A DNA stretch of 64,000 bases from the NCBI RefSeq assembly GCF_044901685.1, contig NZ_JBJDPS010000005.1, positions 62,001 through 126,000 of the forward strand. Reading direction: 5' to 3'. The notes under the pieces were generated by a model. The model ran no database searches. It was given only the letters and a program-made list of their open reading frames with translations, and was not told the origin of the DNA. The position numbers and the translations under genes are program-made. Source of the DNA: Micromonospora_G sp044901685. Its GTDB lineage: Bacteria > Actinomycetota > Actinomycetes > Mycobacteriales > Micromonosporaceae. The first letter of the stretch is position 1; every line of letters begins with the position of its first letter. Below are positions 43,124-50,105 of this stretch, in pieces.

Positions 43124-45163
43124 ATGACTCGCAGGCGTACACCCCGTCCCGCGCTTGTCGTCGCCGGCTGCGCGCTGCTCACCACGCTCGCCCTGGTCGC
43201 CGGCAGCACCTCGGCACCGGAACGGCACGAGCCGAGACCGGATCCCGGTGTGCCGGCCGGCGGCATGCGACTCGTCGCCTTCGACTCGTGCGCGGAGGCG
43301 CTGACCGGGCTCAGGTCGGCCGCGAAGGCGTACGTCGGGCCCTGGGGTCTCGGGGGTGACGTCGTCCCCATGCTGGACGCGGCGGGCGGTGCGGGCCGGT
43401 CGGCGGCCCAGCGGGCGGCACCCGCCGGGGCGGCGCCGCCACCGGCCGCGCCCGAGGCAGCCGCCGACGCGGCGGCGGGTTACTCCGGCACCAACACGCA
43501 CGAGGCCGGCGTGGACGAACCCGACCTGGTCAAGACCGACGGCCGTCGGATCGTCACGGTCAACGGCGGAATCCTGTACGTGATCGACCCGGTCAGCCGG
43601 CAGCGGACCGGCCGGCTCGAACTGTTCCCGCCCGACGACCCGGGCCGGTGGAGCGAGAGCAACCTGCTGTTGCACGGCGACCGGGCACTGGTCCTGGTAC
43701 GCGACGGCTGGGGCGGCGTGGCGACGCCGGCCGTCGGTCGACCCGCGATCGTGCCCGGAACCGGCGAACTGCCACCCTCGCCGGACACGGTCAGCGGCCC
43801 ACGGCTGATCCTGGTCGACCTGACCGGTGCGCCCCGGGTCATCGCCCAGTACCGCACCGACGGCTCCCTGGTGGACGCGAGGCAGGTGGGCGCCACCGTA
43901 CGGATCGTGGTCCGCTCCGCGCCGCGCCTGGTCTTCCCGTACCGGGAGACCGGCAGCGACGACGACCGGATCGCCGCCAACCGCGACATCATCGACCGGG
44001 CGCCGACCGAAGCCTGGCTTCCCCGCTACGAGATCACCACCGGCGGCACCACCCGGACCGGGCAGGTCGGCTGCGACCGGCTGGTCCGCCCGGCGCACTA
44101 CTCCGGTGCGTCGATGGTTACCCTGCTCAACTTCGACCTCGGCGCCCCCACCCTGGACGACGCCGCCCCGCTCGCGGTCGTCGCGGACGGCGACACCGTC
44201 TACAGCACCGGATCCCGGCTCTACCTCACCAACGACCAGCGGTGGCGGTTCGCGGGGAGGGAAGACATCGGTGGCTTCGCTCCACAGGAGAGGGACGAGG
44301 TCACCGAGATCTACCAGTTCGACACCGCCGGCTCGGGCCCGGCGCGGTACCTCACCGCCACCACCGTCGAGGGCTGGCTGATCAATCAGTACGCGATGTC
44401 GGAGTGGAACGGCCACCTCCGCGTCGCCACCACCACCGGCCAGATCCGGGGCGGGGACCGGGACTCCAGTTCGACCGTGTACGTGCTGCGGGCGGACGGC
44501 CGCACACTGACCGAGACCGGCCGGGTGACCGGTCTGGGCAAGGGAGAGCGGATCTACGCCGTACGGTTCGCCGCCGGCACCGGGTACGTCGTCACCTTCC
44601 GCCAGACCGACCCGCTGTACACGGTGGACCTGACCCGTCCGGAGGCGCCGAGGGTCACCGGCGAGCTGAAGATCACCGGATACTCGGCGTACCTGCATCC
44701 GATCGAGGAGGGTCGGCTGCTCGGAATCGGTCAGGAGGCCGACGGACAGGGCGTCACCCAGGGGACCCAGCTTTCGCTGTTCGACGTCTCCGACCTCAGC
44801 CGGCCCCAGCGGCTGGCCCAGCACCTGATCCGGCAGGGCCACTCGGAGGCCGAATCCGACCCGCACGCCTTCCTCTACTGGCCGGCACAGCGGCTGGTCG
44901 TGGTGCCGCTGACCGAGTACGGCACGGCCCGGACCAGGCCAGGCCAGCTTCCCACCCAGGGTGCGCTGACGCTGCGGCTGACCGAGCGCGGCTTCACCCC
45001 GACGGGTCAGATCGAGCACACCTCGAAGGCCGGTCCGGAACGGAACGGCATGATCCGACGGTCGCTGGTGGTCGGCGACACGCTCTGGACCGTCTCGGAC
45101 GCCGGTCTGATGGCCACCCGCCTCTCCACCATGGACAGCGCCGGCTGGGTCGAGCTGTCCTAG
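43124..45163 (+). CDS. Secreted beta-propeller domain protein
   Basis: 679 residues. An N-terminal signal or anchor (ALVVAGCALLTTLALVAG) is followed by an Ala/Pro-rich linker, then a long beta-rich domain starting with YSGTNTHEAGVDEPDLVKTDGRRIVTV, the hallmark of the secreted beta-propeller family (Pfam Beta_propel). Later repeats include STVYVLRADGR, GERIYAVRFAAGTGYVVTF and YSAYLHPIEEGRLLGIG. Found in archaea and bacteria; it is surface-located and of unknown function, perhaps protein- or ligand-binding. The start at 43124 is chosen because the signal sequence begins there. Confidence 0.85.
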   Translation: MTRRRTPRPALVVAGCALLTTLALVAGSTSAPERHEPRPDPGVPAGGMRLVAFDSCAEALTGLRSAAKAYVGPWGLGGDVVPMLDAAGGAGRSAAQRAAPAGAAPPPAAPEAAADAAAGYSGTNTHEAGVDEPDLVKTDGRRIVTVNGGILYVIDPVSRQRTGRLELFPPDDPGRWSESNLLLHGDRALVLVRDGWGGVATPAVGRPAIVPGTGELPPSPDTVSGPRLILVDLTGAPRVIAQYRTDGSLVDARQVGATVRIVVRSAPRLVFPYRETGSDDDRIAANRDIIDRAPTEAWLPRYEITTGGTTRTGQVGCDRLVRPAHYSGASMVTLLNFDLGAPTLDDAAPLAVVADGDTVYSTGSRLYLTNDQRWRFAGREDIGGFAPQERDEVTEIYQFDTAGSGPARYLTATTVEGWLINQYAMSEWNGHLRVATTTGQIRGGDRDSSSTVYVLRADGRTLTETGRVTGLGKGERIYAVRFAAGTGYVVTFRQTDPLYTVDLTRPEAPRVTGELKITGYSAYLHPIEEGRLLGIGQEADGQGVTQGTQLSLFDVSDLSRPQRLAQHLIRQGHSEAESDPHAFLYWPAQRLVVVPLTEYGTARTRPGQLPTQGALTLRLTERGFTPTGQIEHTSKAGPERNGMIRRSLVVGDTLWTVSDAGLMATRLSTMDSAGWVELS

Positions 45164-45169
45164 CCCGGC

Positions 45170-46330
45170 TCAGAGGTACATGCCGGTACGGTGTTCGCCG
45201 GTCTCCCGGTTGGTCGGCTTGTCGCCCTCGCCGAAGAAGCGCTTGCCGCCGAACTCGCCGTGCAGCCGGTCGTCCAACTCGTCGGCGAGACCCGTCATCA
45301 CCTGGACCGCCAGCATCAGGTGGGTGGCCTGGAAGTTCCGGCCGAAGACCGGGATGGAGGCCCAGACGGTGTCGTTGGTGCAGTAGAGCCGACCGATCGG
45401 CATCCGGTTGGTCAGCTCGGAGAGCTTGACGTAGAGCTGCTCGGTCGGCTCGATCTCGGTGAGAACCGGCGAGAAGACGTCGACCAGTGGCGGGTTGTCG
45501 CGGACCCGGACGAAGACCATCGCCGAGCCGGCCCGGATGTTGATGTCGCCGTCCGAGTCAACCTGCAACTGGTCCGAAGTGGACTTCATCATGGTCGAGA
45601 CGACCGTGCGCACCCGCTCCTCCAGCGGGATCACGTCGTCGCCGGCCGCCTGGGCGGCCCTAGCGGCGGCCAGCGCCTCGGCCAGGTCGGCCTCGGTGCC
45701 GCCGGACTCGGACTCGGAGTCGGTATCGGCGGTCAGCGCGGCGCGGGCCGTACCGAGTGGCTCCACGGCGATCGGTTCCTCGTCGGCGTCCTGCGTCAGG
45801 TAGACCAGGAACGCCGGGTGCGGCGCGCCGTACACGTCGCGCAGTGTGCGTACGACGGTGGTGGCGAGGCGGCTCGCCTCCGACGTACCGCTGCGGAGCC
45901 CGAAATGCGGCCCGGACCCCTCGATCACACCGGGCGGCGACCAGCCGAGCGCGACCATCTCGGCGACGGCGCCCCGGTTGAGCCGGAAGCCCTCGGGCAG
46001 CGCGGCGTTACCGACCGCGCGGGCGCCGATCCGGCCCTCGGCACCGATCTCGATGCTGACCGAGTAGATGGCGTCACCAGTGCCGGAGGCGGTGGGGTCG
46101 AGGGTGACCTCCAGTTGCGCACCGGGCGGCAGCGTACGCAGGGCAACGGCGAGCGCACGGGCGAACTCCTGCCATGCCTCGGTCACCTTGGCCTGAAGGT
46201 CCGCCGTGCTGGGCTCGTCGAGCAGGATCGACTCGTGCTGGACCGGCCAGGCGTCGCCGGCCAGCGGGGAACCGTTCGAGGCAGGCTCGGCCGCGTCCGA
46301 CCCGGCCGCCGAGGGGTGCTCTGCGTTCAT
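45170..46330 (-). CDS. TY-Chap/YbjN-like chaperone-domain protein with TGMYL C-terminus
   Basis: 386 residues; ATG at 46330 has GGAGG 6 bases upstream. The N-terminal half (residues ~45-190) is an acidic alpha/beta domain (DLQAKVTEAWQEFARALAVALRTL, RGAVAEMVALGWSPPG, RTLRDVYGAPHPAFLVYL), then an acidic linker, then a YbjN/CesT-like domain (EERVRTVVSTMMKS, LQVDSDGDINIRAGSAMVFVRV, MPIGRLYCTNDTVWASIPVFGRNFQATHLMLAVQVM). I assign it to the actinobacterial TY-Chap class, related to type III secretion chaperones. The last residues, GEHRTGMYL, closely resemble the Bpa tail GENPNTGQYL. A link to the proteasome is inferred only. Confidence 0.75.
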   Translation of the reverse strand: MNAEHPSAAGSDAAEPASNGSPLAGDAWPVQHESILLDEPSTADLQAKVTEAWQEFARALAVALRTLPPGAQLEVTLDPTASGTGDAIYSVSIEIGAEGRIGARAVGNAALPEGFRLNRGAVAEMVALGWSPPGVIEGSGPHFGLRSGTSEASRLATTVVRTLRDVYGAPHPAFLVYLTQDADEEPIAVEPLGTARAALTADTDSESESGGTEADLAEALAAARAAQAAGDDVIPLEERVRTVVSTMMKSTSDQLQVDSDGDINIRAGSAMVFVRVRDNPPLVDVFSPVLTEIEPTEQLYVKLSELTNRMPIGRLYCTNDTVWASIPVFGRNFQATHLMLAVQVMTGLADELDDRLHGEFGGKRFFGEGDKPTNRETGEHRTGMYL

Positions 46331-46502
46331 GATCGCCTCCGTCCGTCAGGCACACACCCTACCCAGCGCAACAGCCGCGCGGCACAGTGCCGACCCGCAT
46401 CGGACACTCCCGGCGCTCGTGGTCCAGAGGCGCCGCCAGTGCCGGTACTGGACACAGCGACGCCCCCGCACCGGTCCAGGCGCGGAGGGCGGGTGAGATC
46501 TG

Positions 46503-46691
46503 CTAGCGGCGCTTGGCCAAACCGACGAACGCCTGCCACGCGTCCGGGCCGAAGGAGAGGACCGGACCGGACCGGTCCTTGCTGTCCCGTACGAGGACAC
46601 GGGCGGTAAGGTTGTCGGCCACCTCTACGCAATTCCCCTGATTTCCGCTGCTGCGAGTGCTCTTACGCCACACAGGGGCCGGGTCAGTCAT
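46503..46691 (-). CDS. DUF397 domain protein, copy 1
   Basis: 62 residues, the standard DUF397 form: WRKSTRSSGNQGNCVEVADNL, VLVRDSKDRSGPVLSFGPDAWQAFVGLAKRR. DUF397 genes follow XRE/DUF5753 regulators in actinomycetes; the pairs act as regulators of differentiation (whiJ-like loci) or as toxin-antitoxin-like modules. Here the preceding regulator survives only as a C-terminal remnant whose TGA (46684-46686) overlaps this gene's start region (ATGACTGA). Expression may therefore depend on the upstream intact pair. Confidence 0.9.
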   Translation of the reverse strand: MTDPAPVWRKSTRSSGNQGNCVEVADNLTARVLVRDSKDRSGPVLSFGPDAWQAFVGLAKRR

Positions 46692-46850
46692 GATCGGTGA
46701 TCGCCTTCGCTGTGAGGTCTTTGGACAGGTGCACCGACAGGGCCAACCCGGTGACGATCTCCCACGCTACTTCCAGCCGATCCAGGTCCGCGCCTTCCAC
46801 CATCAGCCGTCCCCGCAACTGGTCATCGACGTAGCCCGTCCGCCCCTTCC
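46684..46850 (-). pseudogene. C-terminal remnant of a DUF5753 XRE-family regulator
   Basis: On the minus strand an open frame encodes TGYVDDQLRGRLMVEG, then DLDRLEVAWEIVTGLALSV, then HLSKDLTAKAITDHD and TGA at 46684-46686. It lines up with the end of the intact regulator (FAEALTGDLHVERESEVARY ... SPEESRALIMKA), including the conserved G-x-L-x-VE and R spacing. Upstream the frame runs into the 3' flank of DUF397 copy 2 and two stops, with no start codon before residues of the conserved domain. The helix-turn-helix half is missing, so this is a truncated gene copy left by duplication and deletion. Confidence 0.7.
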
Positions 46851-46974
46851 CGGGAAGCGTGGCGAGAACGAATGCACCGGAAAGGCCAGCACTACGAGCA
46901 CAACCAGGATCTGCACCTCCGGCACCCAGCGACGCCCCCGCGCCGGGGTGGGCACGGAGGGCGGGTGACGGTTA

Positions 46975-47172
46975 TCAGCGCTGCTTGGCGAACCCGACGA
47001 ACGCCCGCCAGGCAGCGGGGGCAATCGCCAACATTTCGCCCTCGCGGTCCTTCGTGTCTCGGACGAGCACAACGTCTGCGAGGTTGTCGGCGACCTCTAC
47101 GCAGTCACCGTTACCACTGCCGCTGCTGCGGCTGCTCTTACGCCAAACGGCCTGGGAGAAATCCACGGTCAC
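46975..47172 (-). CDS. DUF397 domain protein, copy 2
   Basis: 65 residues from GTG at 47172: WRKSSRSSGSGNGDCVEVADNL, VVLVRDTKDREGEMLAIAPAAWRAFVGFAKQR. It is clearly paralogous to copy 1. Its GTG overlaps the TGA of the intact XRE regulator (GTGA), so the two are translationally coupled, the usual layout of this family. The product probably works with, or is controlled by, that regulator. Confidence 0.92.
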   Translation of the reverse strand: MTVDFSQAVWRKSSRSSGSGNGDCVEVADNLADVVLVRDTKDREGEMLAIAPAAWRAFVGFAKQR

Positions 47173-48023
47173 CCTTCCTTCTTCAACGCGTCTCGCGCCT
47201 TCATGATGAGCGCACGAGATTCCTCAGGGCTTGCGGCTGCCGCCCGCAGATGGTCGAACGCAAGGGTATACCGCGCGACCTCCGACTCTCGCTCGACGTG
47301 CAGGTCGCCCGTCAATGCCTCCGCGAAGACGATCGTCGGATGTTCCGGGAAGCGCATCACCGTGAACGCACCGTTAAGGCCGGGATGCCACACGACGGAC
47401 TGCGGCAAGACCTGCACCGTCACGCCCTGCTCCGGCGTCGCGAGCCGGTCAAGCTGCTCAGCCAACACCGCAGGGCCGCCGATAGGGCGACGTAGGAGCG
47501 ACTCGTCGAGAACCACCCAAAGGTCGAGGCCGTAACCGGTCATCCGACCCTGCCTCGCCATCCGGGCATCGACCAGTCGGTCAACCTCCTCCGGCGACTG
47601 CCACCTCGGGTCGCTCGCAAAGATCGCGCGTGCGTACTCGGGTGTCTGAAGTAGACCGGTGATCGCACCCCACGACCAGGTATGCAGCACCTGCGCCTCT
47701 GCCTCAAAGGCGACAAACGTGCTCAGGTTGTCCGTGATCACGTCTCGGTATTTGTGCCACCAGCCACGCTCACGCCCAGCTCGGGCGAGTTGCCAGTACT
47801 GCTCACGAAGGGCCGGCTCCACACCGTAGAGATCGAGCATCAGGAACAAGTCACCACGCCCGACGCCACTTTGTGCCAGCTCGATACGACTGACCTTGCC
47901 CTGGGAGCAACCAAGCTCCGCCGCAACCGCCTCGGCGGAGAGGTTCGCCGCGAGCCGTAGCGCTCGCAGTCGCAGGCCGAGCTGCCTGGCGCGAACGTTG
48001 GTCGTCCACTTCTCCGATGCCAT
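47169..48023 (-). CDS. XRE family regulator with DUF5753 (Scr1-type antitoxin-like)
   Basis: 284 residues from ATG at 48023. The N-terminal helix-turn-helix (RLRALRLAANLSAEAVAAELGCSQGKVSRIE, residues ~17-48) is followed by the DUF5753 ligand/partner domain: YRDVITDNLSTFVAFEAEAQVLHTWSWGAITGLLQTPEYARA, LWVVLDESLLRRPIGGP, LPQSVVWHPGLNGAFTVMRF. Known relatives in Streptomyces control development or act with DUF397 partners. A set of GATGC repeats in the divergent promoter region (48083-48140) could be its binding sites. No good ribosome site precedes the start, so a leaderless transcript is possible. Confidence 0.92.
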   Translation of the reverse strand: MASEKWTTNVRARQLGLRLRALRLAANLSAEAVAAELGCSQGKVSRIELAQSGVGRGDLFLMLDLYGVEPALREQYWQLARAGRERGWWHKYRDVITDNLSTFVAFEAEAQVLHTWSWGAITGLLQTPEYARAIFASDPRWQSPEEVDRLVDARMARQGRMTGYGLDLWVVLDESLLRRPIGGPAVLAEQLDRLATPEQGVTVQVLPQSVVWHPGLNGAFTVMRFPEHPTIVFAEALTGDLHVERESEVARYTLAFDHLRAAAASPEESRALIMKARDALKKEG

Positions 48024-48082
48024 ACCGGGAGTCAACACGATGGATCAGTAAGGATCAAGCTACAGACCGTTGCGCCACCTTC

Positions 48083-48140
48083 GATGCATGATGCAATATG
48101 GAGACATCGAGGAATTGATGCATGCGAGATGGTGATGCGA
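48083..48140. promoter_or_regulatory. Four GATGC repeats in the divergent promoter
   Basis: GATGCAT (48083-48089), GATGCAA (48090-48096), GATGCAT (48117-48123) and GATGCGA (48134-48140) lie in one orientation between the XRE regulator and the small-gene operon. The stretch 48060-48130 is clearly lower in GC than its surroundings. Autoregulatory operator sites are a reasonable guess. Confidence 0.4.
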
Positions 48141-48178
48141 ATCCTCCACCGTCGCGGGCAACGAGGTAGGGAGTCGAT

Positions 48179-48445
48179 ATGAGACATCGGAAGCAGGAGT
48201 CGTCGCCGCCGGGCCAACAACACCGCCGTGTCTGGCGCGGCTTCCGCCGATACTGCGTGTGTGGTCTGCGCTGGCCGTGTCTCGACCGGGGAACGCCCCC
48301 AAAGGGCGCACGCTTGTATGGCACCGACCCGACACGGCGCCCCGCATGGGCCGATGAGCGGACGGTGAACCTGGGACCGATGCTCACGTTCGGCCAGCGT
48401 GTGGCCTACCGCGTGCCCCGGAACAGAGGCCGGAATGCTCGGTGA
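48179..48445 (+). CDS. Small Arg/Cys-rich protein, first gene of a coupled trio
   Basis: 88 residues; ATG at 48179 has GGGAG about 6 bases upstream. Very basic (Arg-rich), with CVCGLRWPCLDR in the centre, a Cys-x-Cys-x4-Pro-Cys arrangement that could bind zinc. No family recognised. A similar motif occurs in the third gene of this set. Its stop (48443-48445) lies inside the next gene, so translation is coupled. The location opposite the XRE-DUF397 pair is a common setting for such small genes in Micromonosporaceae, as I recall. Confidence 0.55.
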   Translation: MRHRKQESSPPGQQHRRVWRGFRRYCVCGLRWPCLDRGTPPKGARLYGTDPTRRPAWADERTVNLGPMLTFGQRVAYRVPRNRGRNAR

Positions 48446-48716
48446 TTCGCTCGTTGAGGTGGGCGACGTGATCCACGCGGAGAAGGACGACTATCGCCGG
48501 ACCTGTGTGCCCGCCTATCAGGACAACATGGGTGACCTTCATTTGCGGGTGACGCAGGTACCGATCGACGCGGGGGTGTACGACACCGAGTGGGTCACCG
48601 TGCGCGGGATCGAGAAGCCGACGGGTAAGCCCGAGCTGCCCGAGGCGGTGTACGTGATTCGTCGGCGGGTCCTGACGGAGATCGAACGGCCCGCGCCGAC
48701 GGGACCGGACTGGTGA
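48435..48716 (+). CDS. Small hypothetical protein, second gene of the trio
   Basis: 93 residues from ATG at 48435 (MLGDSLVEVGDVIHAEKDDYRR), with AGAGG 6 bases upstream. It is predicted beta-rich (VTVRGIEKPTGKPELPEAVYVIRRRVLTEIERP), perhaps a small SH3-like barrel. No Cys motif, signal or membrane helix. It overlaps the first gene by 11 bases and the third by a GTGA junction. Function unknown. Confidence 0.6.
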   Translation: MLGDSLVEVGDVIHAEKDDYRRTCVPAYQDNMGDLHLRVTQVPIDAGVYDTEWVTVRGIEKPTGKPELPEAVYVIRRRVLTEIERPAPTGPDW

Positions 48717-49021
48717 TCGAGCCGAAGCCGGTCGCGACCCGGCAAATTCACCTACCGCTGCGCCCCGTCTGGTGCTGCCGGCTCTGCGCCCAGCCGTGGC
48801 CGTGCGCCGACGCCCGGCTCGACCTGACCGTGAGCTTCCGACACCAACGGGTCGCGTTGATGCTCTACCTCGCGACGCAGTTCGTGGACGCCATCTCCGA
48901 CCTGCACGTCTACGACGCCGCCCTCGGTCCACCACCGGACGTACGGGCCATCTTCGAACGCATCATGTGCTGGGCGCCGCCGGACCGTTCCACACCTCAG
49001 GTCGGGGGCCACGAAGCCTGA
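48713..49021 (+). CDS. Small Cys-motif protein, third gene of the trio
   Basis: 102 residues from GTG at 48713. The N-terminal half has WCCRLCAQPWPCADARLDL, a CxxC-x4-PC cluster close to that in the first gene and likely to bind zinc. The C-terminal half is helical (RVALMLYLATQFVDAISDLHVY). A long hairpin follows at 49034-49084. The three genes look like one transcript divergent from the XRE regulator; function unknown. Confidence 0.6.
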   Translation: MIEPKPVATRQIHLPLRPVWCCRLCAQPWPCADARLDLTVSFRHQRVALMLYLATQFVDAISDLHVYDAALGPPPDVRAIFERIMCWAPPDRSTPQVGGHEA

Positions 49022-49033
49022 CCCCGGACCGGC

Positions 49034-49084
49034 CCCGCCCTGGGCACGCGTCGTCTTCCCCCGTGGACGACGCCCCAGGGCGGG
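49034..49084. terminator. Long bidirectional hairpin
   Basis: CCCGCCCTGGG (49034-49044) pairs exactly with CCCAGGGCGGG (49074-49084), and inner arms GTCGTC (49050-49055) and GACGAC (49066-49071) extend the stem. It lies between the convergent small-gene operon and the DUF6457 gene. Confidence 0.7.
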
Positions 49085-49110
49085 CCTCTCTACCGGCGGG
49101 GCGGCCCGGG

Positions 49111-49374
49111 TCAGGCGGCGTTGTCGGAGGCGGCGGGGCCGTCCGGTGGCGGCCAGGAGCGGGCAAGCGCCGCGAGCCGTTCGGCGGCCTGTGCCGGGTC
49201 CGCGCCGCGCCCGACCGCGATCCCCAACAGGTACGCCGTGACCGGCGCACCCGGACGCAGCACCTGGTGTGCGACATCCCGGGCGAGGTCGAGCACCACC
49301 GGGACGTCGGCCATGGAAGGGTCCAGCCCCAGCTCGGCGCAGGCCGTGCCCACCCAGTCGTCGAGGGTCCCCAT
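49111..49374 (-). CDS. DUF6457 family protein next to mobA
   Basis: 87 residues, all helical: LDDWVGTACAELGLDPSMADVPVVLDLARDVAHQVLRPGAPVTAYLLGIAVGRG. This is the DUF6457 family, found beside or fused to molybdenum cofactor guanylyltransferase genes in actinomycetes. It lies 49 bases after mobA on the same strand. An accessory role in molybdenum cofactor synthesis is inferred from context alone. Confidence 0.82.
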   Translation of the reverse strand: MGTLDDWVGTACAELGLDPSMADVPVVLDLARDVAHQVLRPGAPVTAYLLGIAVGRGADPAQAAERLAALARSWPPPDGPAASDNAA

Positions 49375-49423
49375 CAGCCGGTCACCGTGATCCGGTCGGT
49401 CGGCGTGACCTGGTCGGAAATCC

Positions 49424-50080
49424 TCATCGTGTCGTCCACTCCTCGGCTCGGCGTACGTCGTCGTCAGTGTCGCAGTCGAACCACGGCGGCGGCCCCGATC
49501 CGGGCCACTGGATCTCGATCACGGTCAGTTCCGCGACCATGGCCCGGATCGACGCGCCGGCCAGTGTTCCGTCGCGCCGTTGCGCGAGGCGGTCGAGCGC
49601 GGCGGTCAGCGCGTCGAACCGCCAGACGCCGCAGAGCAGTTGTCGCCGCCCGTCGTCGTCCCGGTAGAGGACCCCGTCGGCCGTCGACCCGGCGAGTCGA
49701 CCGGTCAGCAGGGCGACGGCTTCGGCGGTCAGCAACGGCAGGTCGGCGGCGAGCAGCGCGACGAACTCCGGCAGCTCGGGCCGATCGCCGCTGGCATCGA
49801 CAGGGTCACCGGCTGGTCCCCGGGTATTGCCGGCGAGCATGGCGAGGCCGGCGGCGGTCGCGGCCACCGGTCCACCGCCCGGCGGGTCCTCGCGGGTGAC
49901 CAGCACTCCGGGCGGCAGGTCGACGGCCGGGCCGACGACCACCCGTGGCGTCGCGAGGGCAACCGCCGTGAGCACCCGGTCCCGCATCGGGCGACCGGCC
50001 ACCGGGACCGCCGGCTTGTCCACACCGCCCATGCGTCGGGCCGCACCACCGGTGAGCACCACCGCCGCCAGTCCACCCAT
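49424..50080 (-). CDS. mobA: Molybdenum cofactor guanylyltransferase
   Basis: 218 residues. The nucleotidyltransferase start LAAVVLTGGAARRMGGVDKPAVPVAGRPM contains the GTP-binding G-G-x-x-x-R-M-G-x-x-K pattern, then PPGGGPVAATAAGL and LLAADLPLL with the metal-binding Asp, and LYRDDDGRRQLLCGVWR. It links GMP to molybdopterin to make the MGD cofactor used by DMSO-reductase-class enzymes. moaA and a moaD-like gene lie 2 kb away on the other strand. ATG at 50080 gives a normal family N-terminus. Confidence 0.88.
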   Translation of the reverse strand: MGGLAAVVLTGGAARRMGGVDKPAVPVAGRPMRDRVLTAVALATPRVVVGPAVDLPPGVLVTREDPPGGGPVAATAAGLAMLAGNTRGPAGDPVDASGDRPELPEFVALLAADLPLLTAEAVALLTGRLAGSTADGVLYRDDDGRRQLLCGVWRFDALTAALDRLAQRRDGTLAGASIRAMVAELTVIEIQWPGSGPPPWFDCDTDDDVRRAEEWTTR

Positions 50081-50105
50081 CGGCCAACCGTAGCCGTATC
50101 CGCGC

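Larger units (their letters stand above)
46455..46968. repeat. Pair of 42-bp direct repeats downstream of the two DUF397 genes
   Basis: CAGCGACGCCCCCGC at 46455-46469 recurs exactly at 46927-46941, and CGGAGGGCGGGTGA closes both copies (ends 46496 and 46968). Each copy lies just 3' of a DUF397 gene, and the two genes themselves are alike. This marks a tandem duplication of about 470 bp; the duplicated unit also contained regulator sequence. Confidence 0.75.
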
